A stretch of DNA of 64,000 nucleotides from JAJEBT01 sp965221485 (lineage in GTDB: Bacteria; Pseudomonadota; Alphaproteobacteria; MPNO01; UBA830). Location: NCBI GenBank assembly GCA_965221485.1, contig OZ244893.1, positions 186,001 through 250,000 on the forward strand, written 5' to 3'. The notes below the pieces were generated by a model, which saw nothing but the letters and a program-made list of their open reading frames with translations, was not told the DNA's origin and did no database searches. This document shows positions 47,001-56,602 of this stretch, in pieces. The number at the start of each line of letters is the position of its first letter. The first letter of the stretch is position 1. The position numbers and the translations under genes were made by a program.

Positions 47001-47909
47001 ATGGTTCGGATCCGTCACTCTCCGGTTGAGCCTGACCGGACGCGGCGGCCGCATTCTGGAGACCCGACCTTGGCCGACTTTGTGCTGGCTCACGAACCGG
47101 TGCTTCGTTTCGCTGCCTTTGTCAGTGTTTTCGCCGTCATGGCGTTCTGGGAGATCCGGGCACCGCGACGGTCCCTGTCCATGGAACGCCGTCGTCGCTG
47201 GTCCGGAAATATCGGAATCGCGCTGATCAATACGCTGCTCCTTCGGCTGATTTTTCCGACAGCAGCGGTGGGGATGGCCGTCCTTTGCGAGCTGCGAGGC
47301 TGGGGTCTGTTGCCAATACTGGGGATACCGCCGCCCCTCGGCATCGTGCTGGCGGTTCTCCTGCTTGATCTCGCCGTTTACCTGCAACATGTGGTGTTTC
47401 ACGCCGTGCCAGTACTGTGGCGGCTGCACAGAATGCATCATGCCGACCTCGAGTTCGATATCACCACCGGGATCCGCTTTCATCCCATCGAGATCCTGCT
47501 TTCCATGGCAATCAAGATCGGTGTCGTCGGCGCTCTCGGTGCACCGGCGCTTGCGGTCCTGATCTTCGAGATCCTGCTCAACGCGACGACCATGTTCAAT
47601 CATGGCAATGTGCATATTCCGCTTCGTCTTGACCGGGGTCTCCGTTGGTTGCTTGTGACACCCGATATGCATCGGGTTCATCACTCCGTCGTGCGCCGGG
47701 AAACCAACAGCAATTTCGGCTTTACCCTGGCCTGGTGGGACCGGATGTTCGGCACCTACAGGGACCAGCCCGAAACAGGACATGAGGCGATCCGCATAGG
47801 AATTGAAGCGTTTCGGAATCCGCGCGAATTGCGCCTTGATCGCATGCTGGTTCAGCCGTTGCAGGACGAACGCAGCCACACGACCAGGCGGACGGGCGGT
47901 GACCGTTGA
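47001..47909 (+). CDS. sterol desaturase/fatty acid hydroxylase-family membrane protein
   Basis: A 302-residue integral-membrane di-iron oxygenase. Histidine clusters typical of the family are visible: HVVFHAVPVLWRLHRMHHAD in the middle, FNHGNVHI, and MHRVHHSVVRRETNSNFGF towards the end. Several membrane segments precede and separate them (ALINTLLLRLIFPTAAVGMA, PLGIVLAVLLLDLAVYL). The substrate could be a sterol-like lipid, carotenoid or fatty acid. The ATG at 47001 has GGAAGG just upstream, with a GTG immediately before it. Confidence 0.9.
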   Translation: MVRIRHSPVEPDRTRRPHSGDPTLADFVLAHEPVLRFAAFVSVFAVMAFWEIRAPRRSLSMERRRRWSGNIGIALINTLLLRLIFPTAAVGMAVLCELRGWGLLPILGIPPPLGIVLAVLLLDLAVYLQHVVFHAVPVLWRLHRMHHADLEFDITTGIRFHPIEILLSMAIKIGVVGALGAPALAVLIFEILLNATTMFNHGNVHIPLRLDRGLRWLLVTPDMHRVHHSVVRRETNSNFGFTLAWWDRMFGTYRDQPETGHEAIRIGIEAFRNPRELRLDRMLVQPLQDERSHTTRRTGGDR

Positions 47910-48235
47910 AACCGTCCGGACGCGATCGGAAGGGTCCTCGGCCTGTGGTTACTGTCAGCGGGACCAGGACAGTGATCTGCTCTGCACAAGGGACAGGAGA
48001 CGGGCTCGACCCTGTCGGAAGAGGCGGTGCCACCCCGGGAAGGAGGCTGCTTGCCCGATTTTGGACAGCACCGGTTTCCGATCTGGCCACAACCCTGTTC
48101 CTGCCTGTCGGGCAAGGCTGAGGCCATCGTCACTGCAGGCCGCTCAGACAGCGCCGGGAGGGAATTCTCCGGTTCGGTTTCCACCGCGCTGCCGTTCCGT
48201 GTATGACTGCTTCAATATTCCGGCAGGAGGATGTC
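47910..48235. other. gap before the aldolase gene
   Basis: About 326 bp; nothing recognised apart from the strong AGGAGG site just before the aldolase start. Confidence 0.45.
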
Positions 48236-49012
48236 ATGAGGCCAAACAGGATCCGGGACAAATGGGAAGCAGGAGAACCGGCTGTAAATGTCTTTCTCGC
48301 CATTCCCGAATCGTTTGCGGCGGAGATGATATCCACGTTGCCCTGGGACGGCGTGACGATCGACATGCAGCATGGGATCGTTGATTACCAGGCGGCGGTC
48401 CGGATGATGCAGGGGATCTCGCGGTATGATGCCGCACCGATGGTCAGGGTGCCCTGGAATGAACCGGGTATCATCATGAAGTCCCTTGATGCCGGCGCCT
48501 ATGGCATCATCTGTCCCATGGTCAACAACCGCGAGGAGGCCGAGCGGTTCGTAGGTGCTTGCCGCTATGCCCCTGATGGATACCGATCAACCGGGCCGGT
48601 TCGGGCGGCGATCTATGCGGGCGGCGATTATCACGATCAAGCCAATCGGACAATCCTGACACTCGCCATGATCGAAACCCAGCAGGCTGTCGACAATCTC
48701 GATGAAATTTGCACGGTCAAGGGATTGGACGGCCTTTATATCGGACCATCGGATCTTTCAGTCTCGATCGGGGGGCCGCCAGGTGGCGATCAGCGTGCGC
48801 CAGAGGTGATGAAGCGCATTGACACCATCCTCGCGGCGGCGAAACGCAATGGTGTGAAGGCGGGCATTCATGCCCTCACGGCAAAGTACGCAGAGGAAAT
48901 GATTGCCAGGGGCTTTGACCTGGTGACGCTGTCCAACGAGCTGAGACATATGATGGCGGGCGCCTCTGCGATGCTCAACGAACTGAAATCCGGAACGACG
49001 GGTCGGAACTGA
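48236..49012 (+). CDS. HpcH/HpaI-family class II aldolase
   Basis: A 258-residue TIM-barrel enzyme of the family that includes 4-hydroxy-2-oxoheptanedioate aldolase, cleaving or forming pyruvate-derived aldols with a divalent metal. Family segments are WDGVTIDMQHGIVDYQAAVR, MVRVPWNEPGIIMKSLDAGA, YGIICPMVNNREEAERFV, LAMIETQQAVDNLDEI (metal-binding Glu) and GLDGLYIGPSDLSVSIG. The ATG at 48236 follows AGGAGG closely and is preferred over an upstream start at 48203. The next gene is a dehydrogenase on the same strand about 280 bp on, perhaps one pathway. The natural substrate is unknown. Confidence 0.92.
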   Translation: MRPNRIRDKWEAGEPAVNVFLAIPESFAAEMISTLPWDGVTIDMQHGIVDYQAAVRMMQGISRYDAAPMVRVPWNEPGIIMKSLDAGAYGIICPMVNNREEAERFVGACRYAPDGYRSTGPVRAAIYAGGDYHDQANRTILTLAMIETQQAVDNLDEICTVKGLDGLYIGPSDLSVSIGGPPGGDQRAPEVMKRIDTILAAAKRNGVKAGIHALTAKYAEEMIARGFDLVTLSNELRHMMAGASAMLNELKSGTTGRN

Positions 49013-49290
49013 TCCCTGTTATGGATCCCTGGCATGACCGGTGGCGGTGTGGCCTGGATCCAGTTTATTTCCCGGCGGACAAGGCTGCCCGCGTCCGCTG
49101 ATCGTCTGCAAGAGGGCTTCAATGCAGAGGGCCCGCGGAAAACAATGGTCCCTTGGATGGTTGATGGCCCGCTCTCGGGGGCCGCTGAGAACCGTTCCGG
49201 AAGCCCGATGTGGCAAAACGCAACTGTGCTTTGCCGAGGGCAACATGCTAGGGATAGGGTGCAATCGAGTGGATCGACAGTGGGAGGAAC

Positions 49291-50055
49291 ATGATGGCGG
49301 GAAGGCTTGAAGGCAAGGTAGCGATGGTGACTGGCGCGGCGCAGGGCATTGGGGTCGTCTATGCGGAGGCGCTTGCCGGCGAGGGGGCGCGTGTTTGCCT
49401 TTCTGACATTCTCGATTGTGGTGAGGCTGTCGAACGGGTTCGCCGCGCCGGAGGGCAGGCGATCGGTCTGGAGGTCGATGTCACGGATATTGACGCCTGC
49501 GAACGCATGGTTTCGGAAACCGTAGACGCGTTCGGATCGGCCGACATTCTCGTTACCAATGCGGCGATGTTTGCCACTCTCGAGCGTCGCAGCTTCCTTG
49601 AGATCGGTAGCAACGAATGGGATCGGGTCATGGCGATCAATACCCGGGGAGTCTTCAACAGCATCAAGGCGGTGACGCCTGCCATGAAATCCAGGGGTTA
49701 TGGCAAGATCATCAACATTTCATCCAGCACGATCTATTCGGGCGTGCCTCTGATGCTCCATTATGTGGCGTCAAAGGGCGCGGTTGACGCCATGACAAAG
49801 GCATTGGCCCGGGAACTCGGAGAATCGGGTATTCGGGTCAACACGATTGCACCGGGCTTCACAATGAGTGACCGGATTGAGGCCCAGCGCGAAAAGTTGG
49901 AATTCTATGTGAATCTCAGCCTGAATGCGCGTTCTATCAAGCGCGACCAGGCGCCCGATGACTTGTTGGGAACGTTGATTTATCTGGCGTCGACCGATTC
50001 AGATTTTGTAACCGGTCAGGCCATTGTTGTGGATGGCGGAATGATTACTCATTAG
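49291..50055 (+). CDS. short-chain dehydrogenase/reductase
   Basis: A 254-residue classical SDR using NAD(P)H. The cofactor motif VAMVTGAAQGIGVVYAEAL sits near residues 11-29, ILVTNAAMFA in the middle, and the catalytic Ser/Tyr/Lys in INISSSTIYSGVPLMLHYVA followed by SKGAVDAM. PGFTMSDRI and the C-terminal GQAIVVDGGMITH are standard. Two adjacent ATGs (49291 and 49294) follow GGGAGG; the second has better spacing. Substrate unknown; co-orientation with the aldolase hints at a shared pathway. Confidence 0.92.
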   Translation: MMAGRLEGKVAMVTGAAQGIGVVYAEALAGEGARVCLSDILDCGEAVERVRRAGGQAIGLEVDVTDIDACERMVSETVDAFGSADILVTNAAMFATLERRSFLEIGSNEWDRVMAINTRGVFNSIKAVTPAMKSRGYGKIINISSSTIYSGVPLMLHYVASKGAVDAMTKALARELGESGIRVNTIAPGFTMSDRIEAQREKLEFYVNLSLNARSIKRDQAPDDLLGTLIYLASTDSDFVTGQAIVVDGGMITH

Positions 50056-50466
50056 CTGCGCGATCCGGACCAAGGGTGCAGGCCTTTCGTCGCTGCCCGT
50101 GAGGTGCCTGTTTGTGGTACGGGGTGAATGCGGGCCTTGATCCTGTGGAAGGGTGGCGGCCATGGTCGAACAGGTGACCAGGGCGCGAGAACCAGGTGTT
50201 CGGCATTTGGCTGCCATGGTTTCTGGCGACGGGATGCTCTTTCTTTCCCTGGCCGGACCGGTTGATCTGCCAGCATGTGTTGACGTGATCACGCCGTGTT
50301 GCCGGCAGAAGCCGTGTTCTTTTACCAGCGATACCTTGTGGTCAATCGATGTATTGCCGTGAGTCTCTTGTCGAAGTGGAACGCCGTGGGAACGTGAACG
50401 GATCCCTGGTTACTTCGGTTTCTTGCGGTCATCATACGGTGATCGATTGATCGCCGGTCCGGTGTT
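50056..50466. other. gap before the Rpn-type gene
   Basis: About 410 bp with no credible gene and no recognised site. Confidence 0.4.
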
Positions 50467-51468
50467 TCAGTGGGTGACCCGCTGCAACAGGTCGTTTCCC
50501 GTGTCACACTCCAGGATCATGACACCGATCTCTTCGAGGCGGTCGGGATCGGTGATCCCTTCCAGAACTGGCCTCAGCCGGTCGGCAACTCCGGGTCCGA
50601 ACCTGGCTGCAACCATACGGCACAGCAGGGAGCGCTCCCGTTCCAGACCTTCCTCACGCCCTTCCTCGCGCCCTTCCTCGCGCCCTTCCTGACGGTCACG
50701 GGCGCGCTGTTGCTCCTCATACGCACGAAAATGATCGATCATCCCCATCAGCAACTCGTCACTGTCTTTCTGGTCATCCATCTCTGTCACCTCCGGTATG
50801 AACCGGGAAAACGGAAGATCGCTTGCCCGGAGGAATATCATCAGCGCCCTGATGTAAGCGGGCGGAATGCCGTCCCGCAACTCTCTCCGCAGGTCCGTCA
50901 GGCTGCTATAAAACTGGCCGAGCGTCAAGTTTGCCTGCTCCGCCTTCAGCACCGGCGTCAGCACATTGTTCGCCGGAAGATCCTCCACGGGATGGCGCCG
51001 GACATCAATGACAACATAGCGTTCGCCCGCAAACATCCACACATCCGGAACCGCCTTCCCGGGCCGGGTCATCTCGATCAGATGGGTCGCCGCCGTCCAG
51101 GAGCCGAGCCCGCTGTAGAGCACGATCGGAAGCACCGGAGGCAGAAGGCAGGGGCCGGTTTCATATCGTCGCCTGTGGCTCTCGAAAACGAGATTGGAGT
51201 AATTGTGAACGCGCTGCGCCATCCATCGGTCGACACGCGACTGGAATTCCAGAATGAAGACGAAATAAAGACAGTCGTCCCCGTTCTCGTGGCGGTCCCG
51301 GAAGCGGACCTGCCAGACAATGTCATTGCGGTATTCGCGCAGGGCGTCATCCCTGTTTTCCTCGGGCATCCGCTGCAGGGTCGAGAAATCCAGCTCCGCA
51401 AACAGGGCCTCGCCGTCCGGCATAGCCGGAGCGATAACGACATTCCCAGGGGAACGGGGCCCCGCCAC
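50467..51468 (-). CDS. Rpn-family recombination-promoting nuclease/putative transposase, probably N-terminally shortened
   Basis: A 333-residue member of the Rpn (YhgA-like) PD-(D/E)xK family, which promotes RecA-independent recombination or horizontal gene integration. Typical segments are LDFSTLQRMPEENRDDALRE, FILEFQSRVDRWMAQRVHNY (with the ExQ catalytic motif) and VLPIVLYSGLGSWTAATHLI. The C-terminal EGREEGREEGREEGLERERS is the family's charged repeat. The usual N-terminal segment (roughly D-x-x-YKxLFSHPxxVxDLL) is not seen upstream in any frame, so the nuclease core may be incomplete. It lies beside broken toxin-antitoxin genes. Confidence 0.85.
   Translation of the reverse strand: MAGPRSPGNVVIAPAMPDGEALFAELDFSTLQRMPEENRDDALREYRNDIVWQVRFRDRHENGDDCLYFVFILEFQSRVDRWMAQRVHNYSNLVFESHRRRYETGPCLLPPVLPIVLYSGLGSWTAATHLIEMTRPGKAVPDVWMFAGERYVVIDVRRHPVEDLPANNVLTPVLKAEQANLTLGQFYSSLTDLRRELRDGIPPAYIRALMIFLRASDLPFSRFIPEVTEMDDQKDSDELLMGMIDHFRAYEEQQRARDRQEGREEGREEGREEGLERERSLLCRMVAARFGPGVADRLRPVLEGITDPDRLEEIGVMILECDTGNDLLQRVTH
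50649..50696 (-). repeat. 12-nt tandem repeat encoding Gly-Arg-Glu-Glu units
   Basis: Plus-strand units CTTCCTCACGCC, CTTCCTCGCGCC, CTTCCTCGCGCC and CTTCCTGACGGT, encoding GREE-type repeats of the Rpn protein. In-frame slippage could change the copy number. Confidence 0.85.
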
Positions 51469-51580
51469 GACGTGACCGTTGCATCATCCATGAGTTGGGG
51501 ACTGGAGTTGATTTTCGCCAGGCTTGAATTGACTTAGAATGGCTATTACGTATCTGACGAACTCAAGGTGAGAATCGAAC

Positions 51581-52176
51581 ATGCGCGGCCTTCCAAAGCG
51601 AATTATGGAGCATGCCGAAGCGTTGCCGGAGGCGACACCGCTTTGCCCGTCAGCCTTGCTGCATCTCGGCAAGCGTGCCGCCGTCGACCAGGCGCTGTGG
51701 CGCCTTGCCCGTTCCGGCCGGCTCATGCGCATCTGCCGCGGCGTCTACATGCGCCCGGTCGAGACTCGGTTCGGACAATGTGCACCAAGAACCAGCAAGG
51801 CGATCAAGGCCCTGTCGGCACTCTGGGGTGAGACGATCGTGCCGTGCGGCGGGCGGCAGCCAATTGCCTCGGTCTGACCATGCAGAATCCCGTTCGTATG
51901 GTCTATCTCACCTCCGGCCCAAGCCGAAAGCTGCATTTCGCCTCTTCCACGGTCGAGTTGCGCCATGCACCCCGTTGGCAACTTGCAGCGCCGTACAGCA
52001 AGGCGGGCCAGGCCATACGCGCTCTGGCGTGGCTTGGTCCCGCAGAGGTCGAGGAAAGCCTCGAAGCAGTGCTCCCGACACTCACCGAGGCAGAACGGGA
52101 TGAACTCGCGTCCGCCCGCGCCGTCATGCCCATCTGGATGGCCGAACCGCCGAGCGCACGTCTTTCGCTTGGCTGA
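51581..52176 (+). pseudogene. abiEi: AbiEi-type antitoxin (DUF6088) broken by a frameshift
   Basis: The 5' frame (51581-51877) gives MRGLPKRIMEHAEALPEATP, LWRLARSGRLMRICRGVYMR and ALWGETIVPCGG, the winged-helix and linker of AbiEi/DUF6088 antitoxins. It runs out of frame near 51855. The continuation lies in another frame from 51855 (AAANCLGLTMQNPVRMVYLT, VELRHAPRWQLAAPYSKAGQ, RALAWLGPAEVEESLEAV) and ends at 52176. The two parts join naturally as PCGG followed by AAANCLGL, so a small insertion or deletion of net +2 (or -1) base in GGCGGGCGGCAGCC explains the break. An intact protein would repress the operon and neutralise the toxin gene that follows. Confidence 0.82.
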
Positions 52177-53191
52177 AGCTGCGTTCCAGAGCCTTTCGGC
52201 CAGCGAGCGCCGCTATGCATTGCGGGTCGCCGAGCAAGTAGGCAAGCATCCGCCGCATCTACTCGAAAAAGACATCTGGGTCGTGGCCACACTTGGTGTC
52301 CTGTTCGACACCCCGTTCGCTTAGCACCTGACCTTCAAGGGCGGTACCTCGCTTTCGAAAGTGTGGCACGCGATCCGCCGCTTCTCCGAAGATGTCGACG
52401 TCACCTACGACATTCGTGCCTTTGCACCGGAACTGGTTTTCGACGCGGGCGACGAGGCGCTTCCGCCCACGCGCAGCCAGAAGAAACGCTGGACGCGCGC
52501 CATTCGCGCCCGTCTCGTCGAATGGGTCCGGGACGAGGCGTGCCCGATCGTCGCCGAAGGGCTTTCCCGCGCCGGATTCGCAGCACGGGTAAGCGCGGAT
52601 CCGGATCGGCTCTATGTTGCATATGAGCCGCTGTTCGAGGAAACCGGCTTTGTTCGCCCCGAAGTCATCGTCGAATTCGGTGCCCGGTCGACCGGCGAAC
52701 CCCACGTGAAGCGGCCCGTCATGTGCGATGCAGCTGTTTTTCTTCCCGATCTGATCTTTCCCGAAGCGCACCCCATCGTCATGCTGGCGGAACGCACCTT
52801 CTGGGAAAAGGCGACCGCCGCCCATGTCTTCTGCCGACGGGAACGGCGCCGAGGTGAGCGCCAGTCCAGGCACTGGCACGATCTCGCATGTCTCGACGAC
52901 GCGGGCAACGCGGCGAACGCCCTCGCCGATCGTGCGCTCGCGCTCTCGGTTGCACGGCACAAGGCGATTTTGTTCGTCGAGAATGATGCGAGCGGCAACC
53001 GGATCGACTACGAGGCAGCGGTTTCCGGTGACCTGCAACTGGTTCCCTCCGGTGCCGCGCTCGCGTTACTCGCCGATGACTACACGAGCATGCTTGCAGA
53101 CGGCATGCTGATCGACGAAGGCGAACCGTTCGACGTGCTGATGGAGCGGTATGGCGCAATCGAAGCGCGCGCAAACGGGTCGACGGCATGA
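52169..53191 (+). pseudogene. abiEii: AbiEii-type nucleotidyltransferase toxin interrupted by an in-frame stop
   Basis: The frame reads LAEAAFQSLSASERRYALRV, HLLEKDIWVVATLGVLFDTP and then meets TAG at 52322. It continues in the same frame with HLTFKGGTSLSKVWHAIRRF and SEDVDVTYDIRAF through to 53191. GGTSLSK and the acidic D-x-D near SEDVDVTYD are the nucleotidyltransferase motifs of AbiEii/AbiGii toxins. Unless the stop is suppressed, only a remainder starting at the GTG at 52361 could be made, lacking the GGTSLSK motif. The upstream start is uncertain (TTG at 52169 is a guess). It overlaps the broken antitoxin. Confidence 0.82.
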
Positions 53192-53309
53192 TAACTCTCT
53201 CCCAACCCGGGCCGCACCGTGCTGGAGGGGCAGCACTGGTATCCCGTGGAACCGATGAATCTGCCCTCCACCCTCGGACGCTACGACCCTCTACAGCTTG
53301 GAAACGGAT

Positions 53310-53460
53310 AACACCTTGCGATCGCATTCCGCCTGGTTGTCGATTTCCCGCAACAGCCCGTATGTGGTCTGTTGTCGAGAAACTGACAACGGCGTTGAGA
53401 CAGTGCGGGTGCTGCATGGTCGCATGTTGCCGCCCCGACATTTGTTGCTTGAGAAGTTAA
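53310..53460 (+). pseudogene. fragment resembling a RelE/ParE toxin C-terminus
   Basis: The frame gives YVVCCRETDNGVETVRVLHG followed by RMLPPRHLL. This closely resembles the end of ParE-type toxins (Y-x-V-x-Y-R-x-T-D-x-G-I-E-I-V-R-V-L-H-G-A-R-D). The N-terminal two thirds and any antitoxin gene are missing, and the frame then drifts into unrelated sequence. It is read as a relic; similarity is judged by eye only. Confidence 0.5.
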
Positions 53461-54221
53461 CGGAGCGCCAAAGCGTTCCATCTACCGTGTCTTGCGACGA
53501 CAAGACCAGGAAGACAGCACGACCATGGAGGGGCAGGGAGACCTGTTTCGGCTTGGGCATTTGACCTGTGAACCGGGCGATCCGATTGCGATACGTCCAA
53601 ATATACTCAAGCTGTTGCAGCCGATCGCTGATGAGATGAAGCTGCAAGTTGCCAACCCATCCGAACCAGCCGAAGGCCTCCAATTTTTCGTAAATGAATT
53701 CAGGGCCGAGCTGCTCCCTCGACCCACCGGGGAGCCACGACCCAAGCGGGCCGGATCATTGCCGCCCCGGTTGTCGCTGCGATCGTCGCAGCGTATTCCG
53801 CACTGACCCAGCCCTCCCTGTTGGAACCCGATCCAAAGCATCACCGCGTTATTTACGTGAGCGGCGACGATGAGTTGATCCTGGCTGGCCTCATCACTCT
53901 GATCCTTTTGTCGACGCGACGATGACAGCAACAGCGACAGGGATCCTGCGTAACGGGTTTCGCCGGAGCGAAAGCACCGCTGCCGTTCCTTTATCGGGAG
54001 CGGTACGTCGCAGGTCCGGGACAGGCAGGAGCACGGTCCCGGACCTCGTCCCCGATGGACCGGGAGCGGTTTGATGTTCCCCGCGCTGTGCAGGCAACGA
54101 ATGCGGTCTGCAGGAGAGGACTCCCTGGCGAGCGGACCATTATTGCAGTGCAAAAAAAATTGCGATGGGCGCTCGACGATCCGAAGAATTGGAGTAGACT
54201 CCCGGTCAGGAACAGTAATTG
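53461..54221. other. gap before the cbb3 oxidase operon
   Basis: About 760 bp. A plus-strand frame 53492-53806 (with DLFRLGHLTCEPGDPIAIRP and FFVNEFRAELLP) looks protein-like but matches no family I know. The promoter of the oxidase operon should lie in the last 150 bp. I searched for an FNR/Anr-type TTGAT-N4-ATCAA site and did not find one. Confidence 0.4.
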
Positions 54222-55844
54222 ATGAATGTACTGGCAAACTGGCTTTGGGTTGCCTTTTTTGGCGCTGCCGCGTTCTACGGTCTTCTGATCGAACAGAGGG
54301 CGTCAGATGGTGGATTTTACGTCCACGGTTTCCTGTTCGTATTGTTCTGCGTTGCCGGGCTCGTCTTCACAGTACGCAATGCGCTCTCTGATGCGCCCTC
54401 GCCCCCTGCTGTCGTTGATGGCCAGCCCAACTATAACGTTTCGATCGTCCGCGCCGGGGTCATCGCATCCACGATCTGGGGCCTGATCGGATTCCTGGCC
54501 GGCCTGTGGATCGCCATCCAGCTCGCTTGGCCATTTTTCAATTTCGATCTGCCCTGGACAAACTTCGGACGCCTGCGTCCGGTCCATACCTCGGCGGTTA
54601 TTTTTGCCTTTGGCGGAAACGTCCTGATTGCGACCTCGTTTCACGTTGTACAGCGTACGTGCCGGGTCCGGCTTGCCGGGCATATCGCTCCCTGGTTCGT
54701 GTTCTGGGGATACCAGCTCTTCATCGTTCTGGCCGCGTCAGGCTATGTGCTGGGCATTACGCAGGGCAAGGAATACGCCGAACCCGAGTGGTATGTCGAT
54801 CTGTGGCTCACACTGGTCTGGGTCACCTACCTGCTGGTTTTCATGGCAACGCTCGCGCGGCGCAAGGAACCGCACATCTATGTCGCGAACTGGTTCTATC
54901 TGGCGTTCATTGTCACCATTGCCATGCTGCACCTGGTCAACAACGCTGCAGTGCCAGTGTCATTTTTCGGATCCAAGAGCTATATCCTCTGGGCCGGAGT
55001 GCAGGATGCCCTGACCCAGTGGTGGTATGGACATAACGCCGTCGGATTCTTTCTCACGGCGGGCTTCCTCGGCATCATGTATTATTTCGTGCCGAAGCAG
55101 GCTGACCGGCCGGTCTACTCGTACCGTCTGTCCATCGTGCACTTCTGGTCGCTGATCTTCCTCTATATCTGGGCCGGGCCGCATCATCTGCATTACACGG
55201 CCCTTCCGGACTGGGCACAGACTCTCGGAATGACGTTTTCGGTCATGCTGTGGATGCCGTCCTGGGGCGGCATGATCAACGGACTGATGACCCTGTCCGG
55301 AGCGTGGGACAAGCTGCGTACGGATCCTGTGCTCAGAATGCTCGTTGTTTCGGTGGCTTTCTACGGGATGAGCACGTTCGAAGGTCCGTTGATGTCCATC
55401 AAGGCGGTCAACGCACTCAGCCATTACACGGACTGGACAGTGGGACATGTCCATTCGGGGGCGCTTGGATGGGTTGGCTTCGTGAGCTTTGGCGCCCTCT
55501 ATGTCCTGACCCCGGCCGTCTGGGGCCGCGCCCGATTGTATTCGTTGCGGTTGGTGGAGTGGCATTTCTGGATCGCATCGATCGGGATCGTTCTTTACAT
55601 CACGGCGATGTGGGTATCCGGTATCATGCAGGGCCTGATGTGGCGCGCTTATGACAGGCTCGGCTTTCTTGAATACTCTTTCGTCGAAACGGTTGAGGCC
55701 ATGCATCCGTTCTATGTGATCCGGGTGCTTGGCGGTCTGCTCTATGTCGCAGGAGCCGTGATCATGGCCTATAATCTCTGGCAGACCGCCCGCGGTCATG
55801 TGCGCATGGCCGAACCGTTGCGGCCTGCGGCTGTAGCCGCCTAG
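54222..55844 (+). CDS. ccoN: cbb3-type cytochrome c oxidase subunit I
   Basis: Catalytic haem-copper subunit of the high-affinity terminal oxidase, 540 residues in the inner membrane with many hydrophobic segments. Haem b and binuclear-centre ligands lie in FGRLRPVHTSAVIFAFGGNV, QWWYGHNAVGFFLTAGFLG, IWAGPHHLHYTALPDW and YTDWTVGHVHSGALGWVGFV, all typical of CcoN. The start is the ATG at 54222, one codon inside a TTG. It heads an operon ccoNOQP-GHIS with short or overlapping junctions. Confidence 0.97.
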   Translation: MNVLANWLWVAFFGAAAFYGLLIEQRASDGGFYVHGFLFVLFCVAGLVFTVRNALSDAPSPPAVVDGQPNYNVSIVRAGVIASTIWGLIGFLAGLWIAIQLAWPFFNFDLPWTNFGRLRPVHTSAVIFAFGGNVLIATSFHVVQRTCRVRLAGHIAPWFVFWGYQLFIVLAASGYVLGITQGKEYAEPEWYVDLWLTLVWVTYLLVFMATLARRKEPHIYVANWFYLAFIVTIAMLHLVNNAAVPVSFFGSKSYILWAGVQDALTQWWYGHNAVGFFLTAGFLGIMYYFVPKQADRPVYSYRLSIVHFWSLIFLYIWAGPHHLHYTALPDWAQTLGMTFSVMLWMPSWGGMINGLMTLSGAWDKLRTDPVLRMLVVSVAFYGMSTFEGPLMSIKAVNALSHYTDWTVGHVHSGALGWVGFVSFGALYVLTPAVWGRARLYSLRLVEWHFWIASIGIVLYITAMWVSGIMQGLMWRAYDRLGFLEYSFVETVEAMHPFYVIRVLGGLLYVAGAVIMAYNLWQTARGHVRMAEPLRPAAVAA

Positions 55845-55855
55845 GAGTGGCGCGA

Positions 55856-56590
55856 ATGGCGCGATTTCGGCATCAGACGATCGAAAAGAACTCGATCCTG
55901 CTGCTGGTCCTGACCCTGATCGTCGTCTCGATCGGCGGTCTGGTGGAAATCGTGCCTCTCTACTATCTCGACAGCACGATCGAGAAGGTCCGCGGTATAC
56001 GTCCCTACACACCGCTCGAACTGGCAGGGCGAAACATCTACATCCGGGAGGGGTGCTACAATTGCCATTCCCAGATGGTGCGATCGCTGCGAGACGAAGT
56101 CGATCGATACGGCCATTACAGCCTTGCATCCGAGAGCATGTACGACCGGCCCTTTCAGTGGGGCTCCAAAAGAACCGGCCCCGATCTCGCTCGTGTTGGC
56201 GGCCGCTATTCGGATGACTGGCATCGTGAGCACCTGATTGCACCCAGGGAGCTGGTCCCCGGTTCGGTCATGCCGGGCTACGCCTTCCTGCAGGAGCGCA
56301 CTGTCAGCCTTGAGGGGATTGCAGACGATCTCAGGGTCAACAAGGCGCTTGGCGTGCCCTATACCGGGACGATGCTCGCAAATGCTGCGGTCGACGCGGC
56401 GGCCCAGGCCAGTCCCGACTCGGATGCCGCCGAGGCGTTTCTGGAACGATATCCCGGTGCCCAGGTCAGGGACTTCGACGGCAATCCCGACAGGGTCAGC
56501 GAAATGGACGCCCTCATTGCATACCTGCAGATGCTCGGAACGCTGGTCGATTTCAATGCCTGGCGCGCCGATCACGACGATCTGCGCTGA
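55856..56590 (+). CDS. ccoO: cbb3-type cytochrome c oxidase subunit II (monohaem cytochrome c)
   Basis: Membrane-anchored periplasmic cytochrome c, 244 residues. One N-terminal membrane segment (NSILLLVLTLIVVSIGGLVE) is followed by haem-binding CYNCH in EGCYNCHSQMVRSLRDEVDR; PGSVMPGYAFL supplies the probable axial Met. The ATG at 55856 has AGGAG eight bases upstream and is preferred over the GTG at 55847. It passes electrons between CcoP and CcoN. Confidence 0.96.
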   Translation: MARFRHQTIEKNSILLLVLTLIVVSIGGLVEIVPLYYLDSTIEKVRGIRPYTPLELAGRNIYIREGCYNCHSQMVRSLRDEVDRYGHYSLASESMYDRPFQWGSKRTGPDLARVGGRYSDDWHREHLIAPRELVPGSVMPGYAFLQERTVSLEGIADDLRVNKALGVPYTGTMLANAAVDAAAQASPDSDAAEAFLERYPGAQVRDFDGNPDRVSEMDALIAYLQMLGTLVDFNAWRADHDDLR

Positions 56591-56602
56591 GGAGCGGAGA
56601 TA

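Noticed and set aside
54100..54221. FNR/Anr box upstream of ccoN
   Set aside because: I looked for TTGAT-N4-ATCAA, expected for a microaerobic oxidase, and found no match good enough to report.
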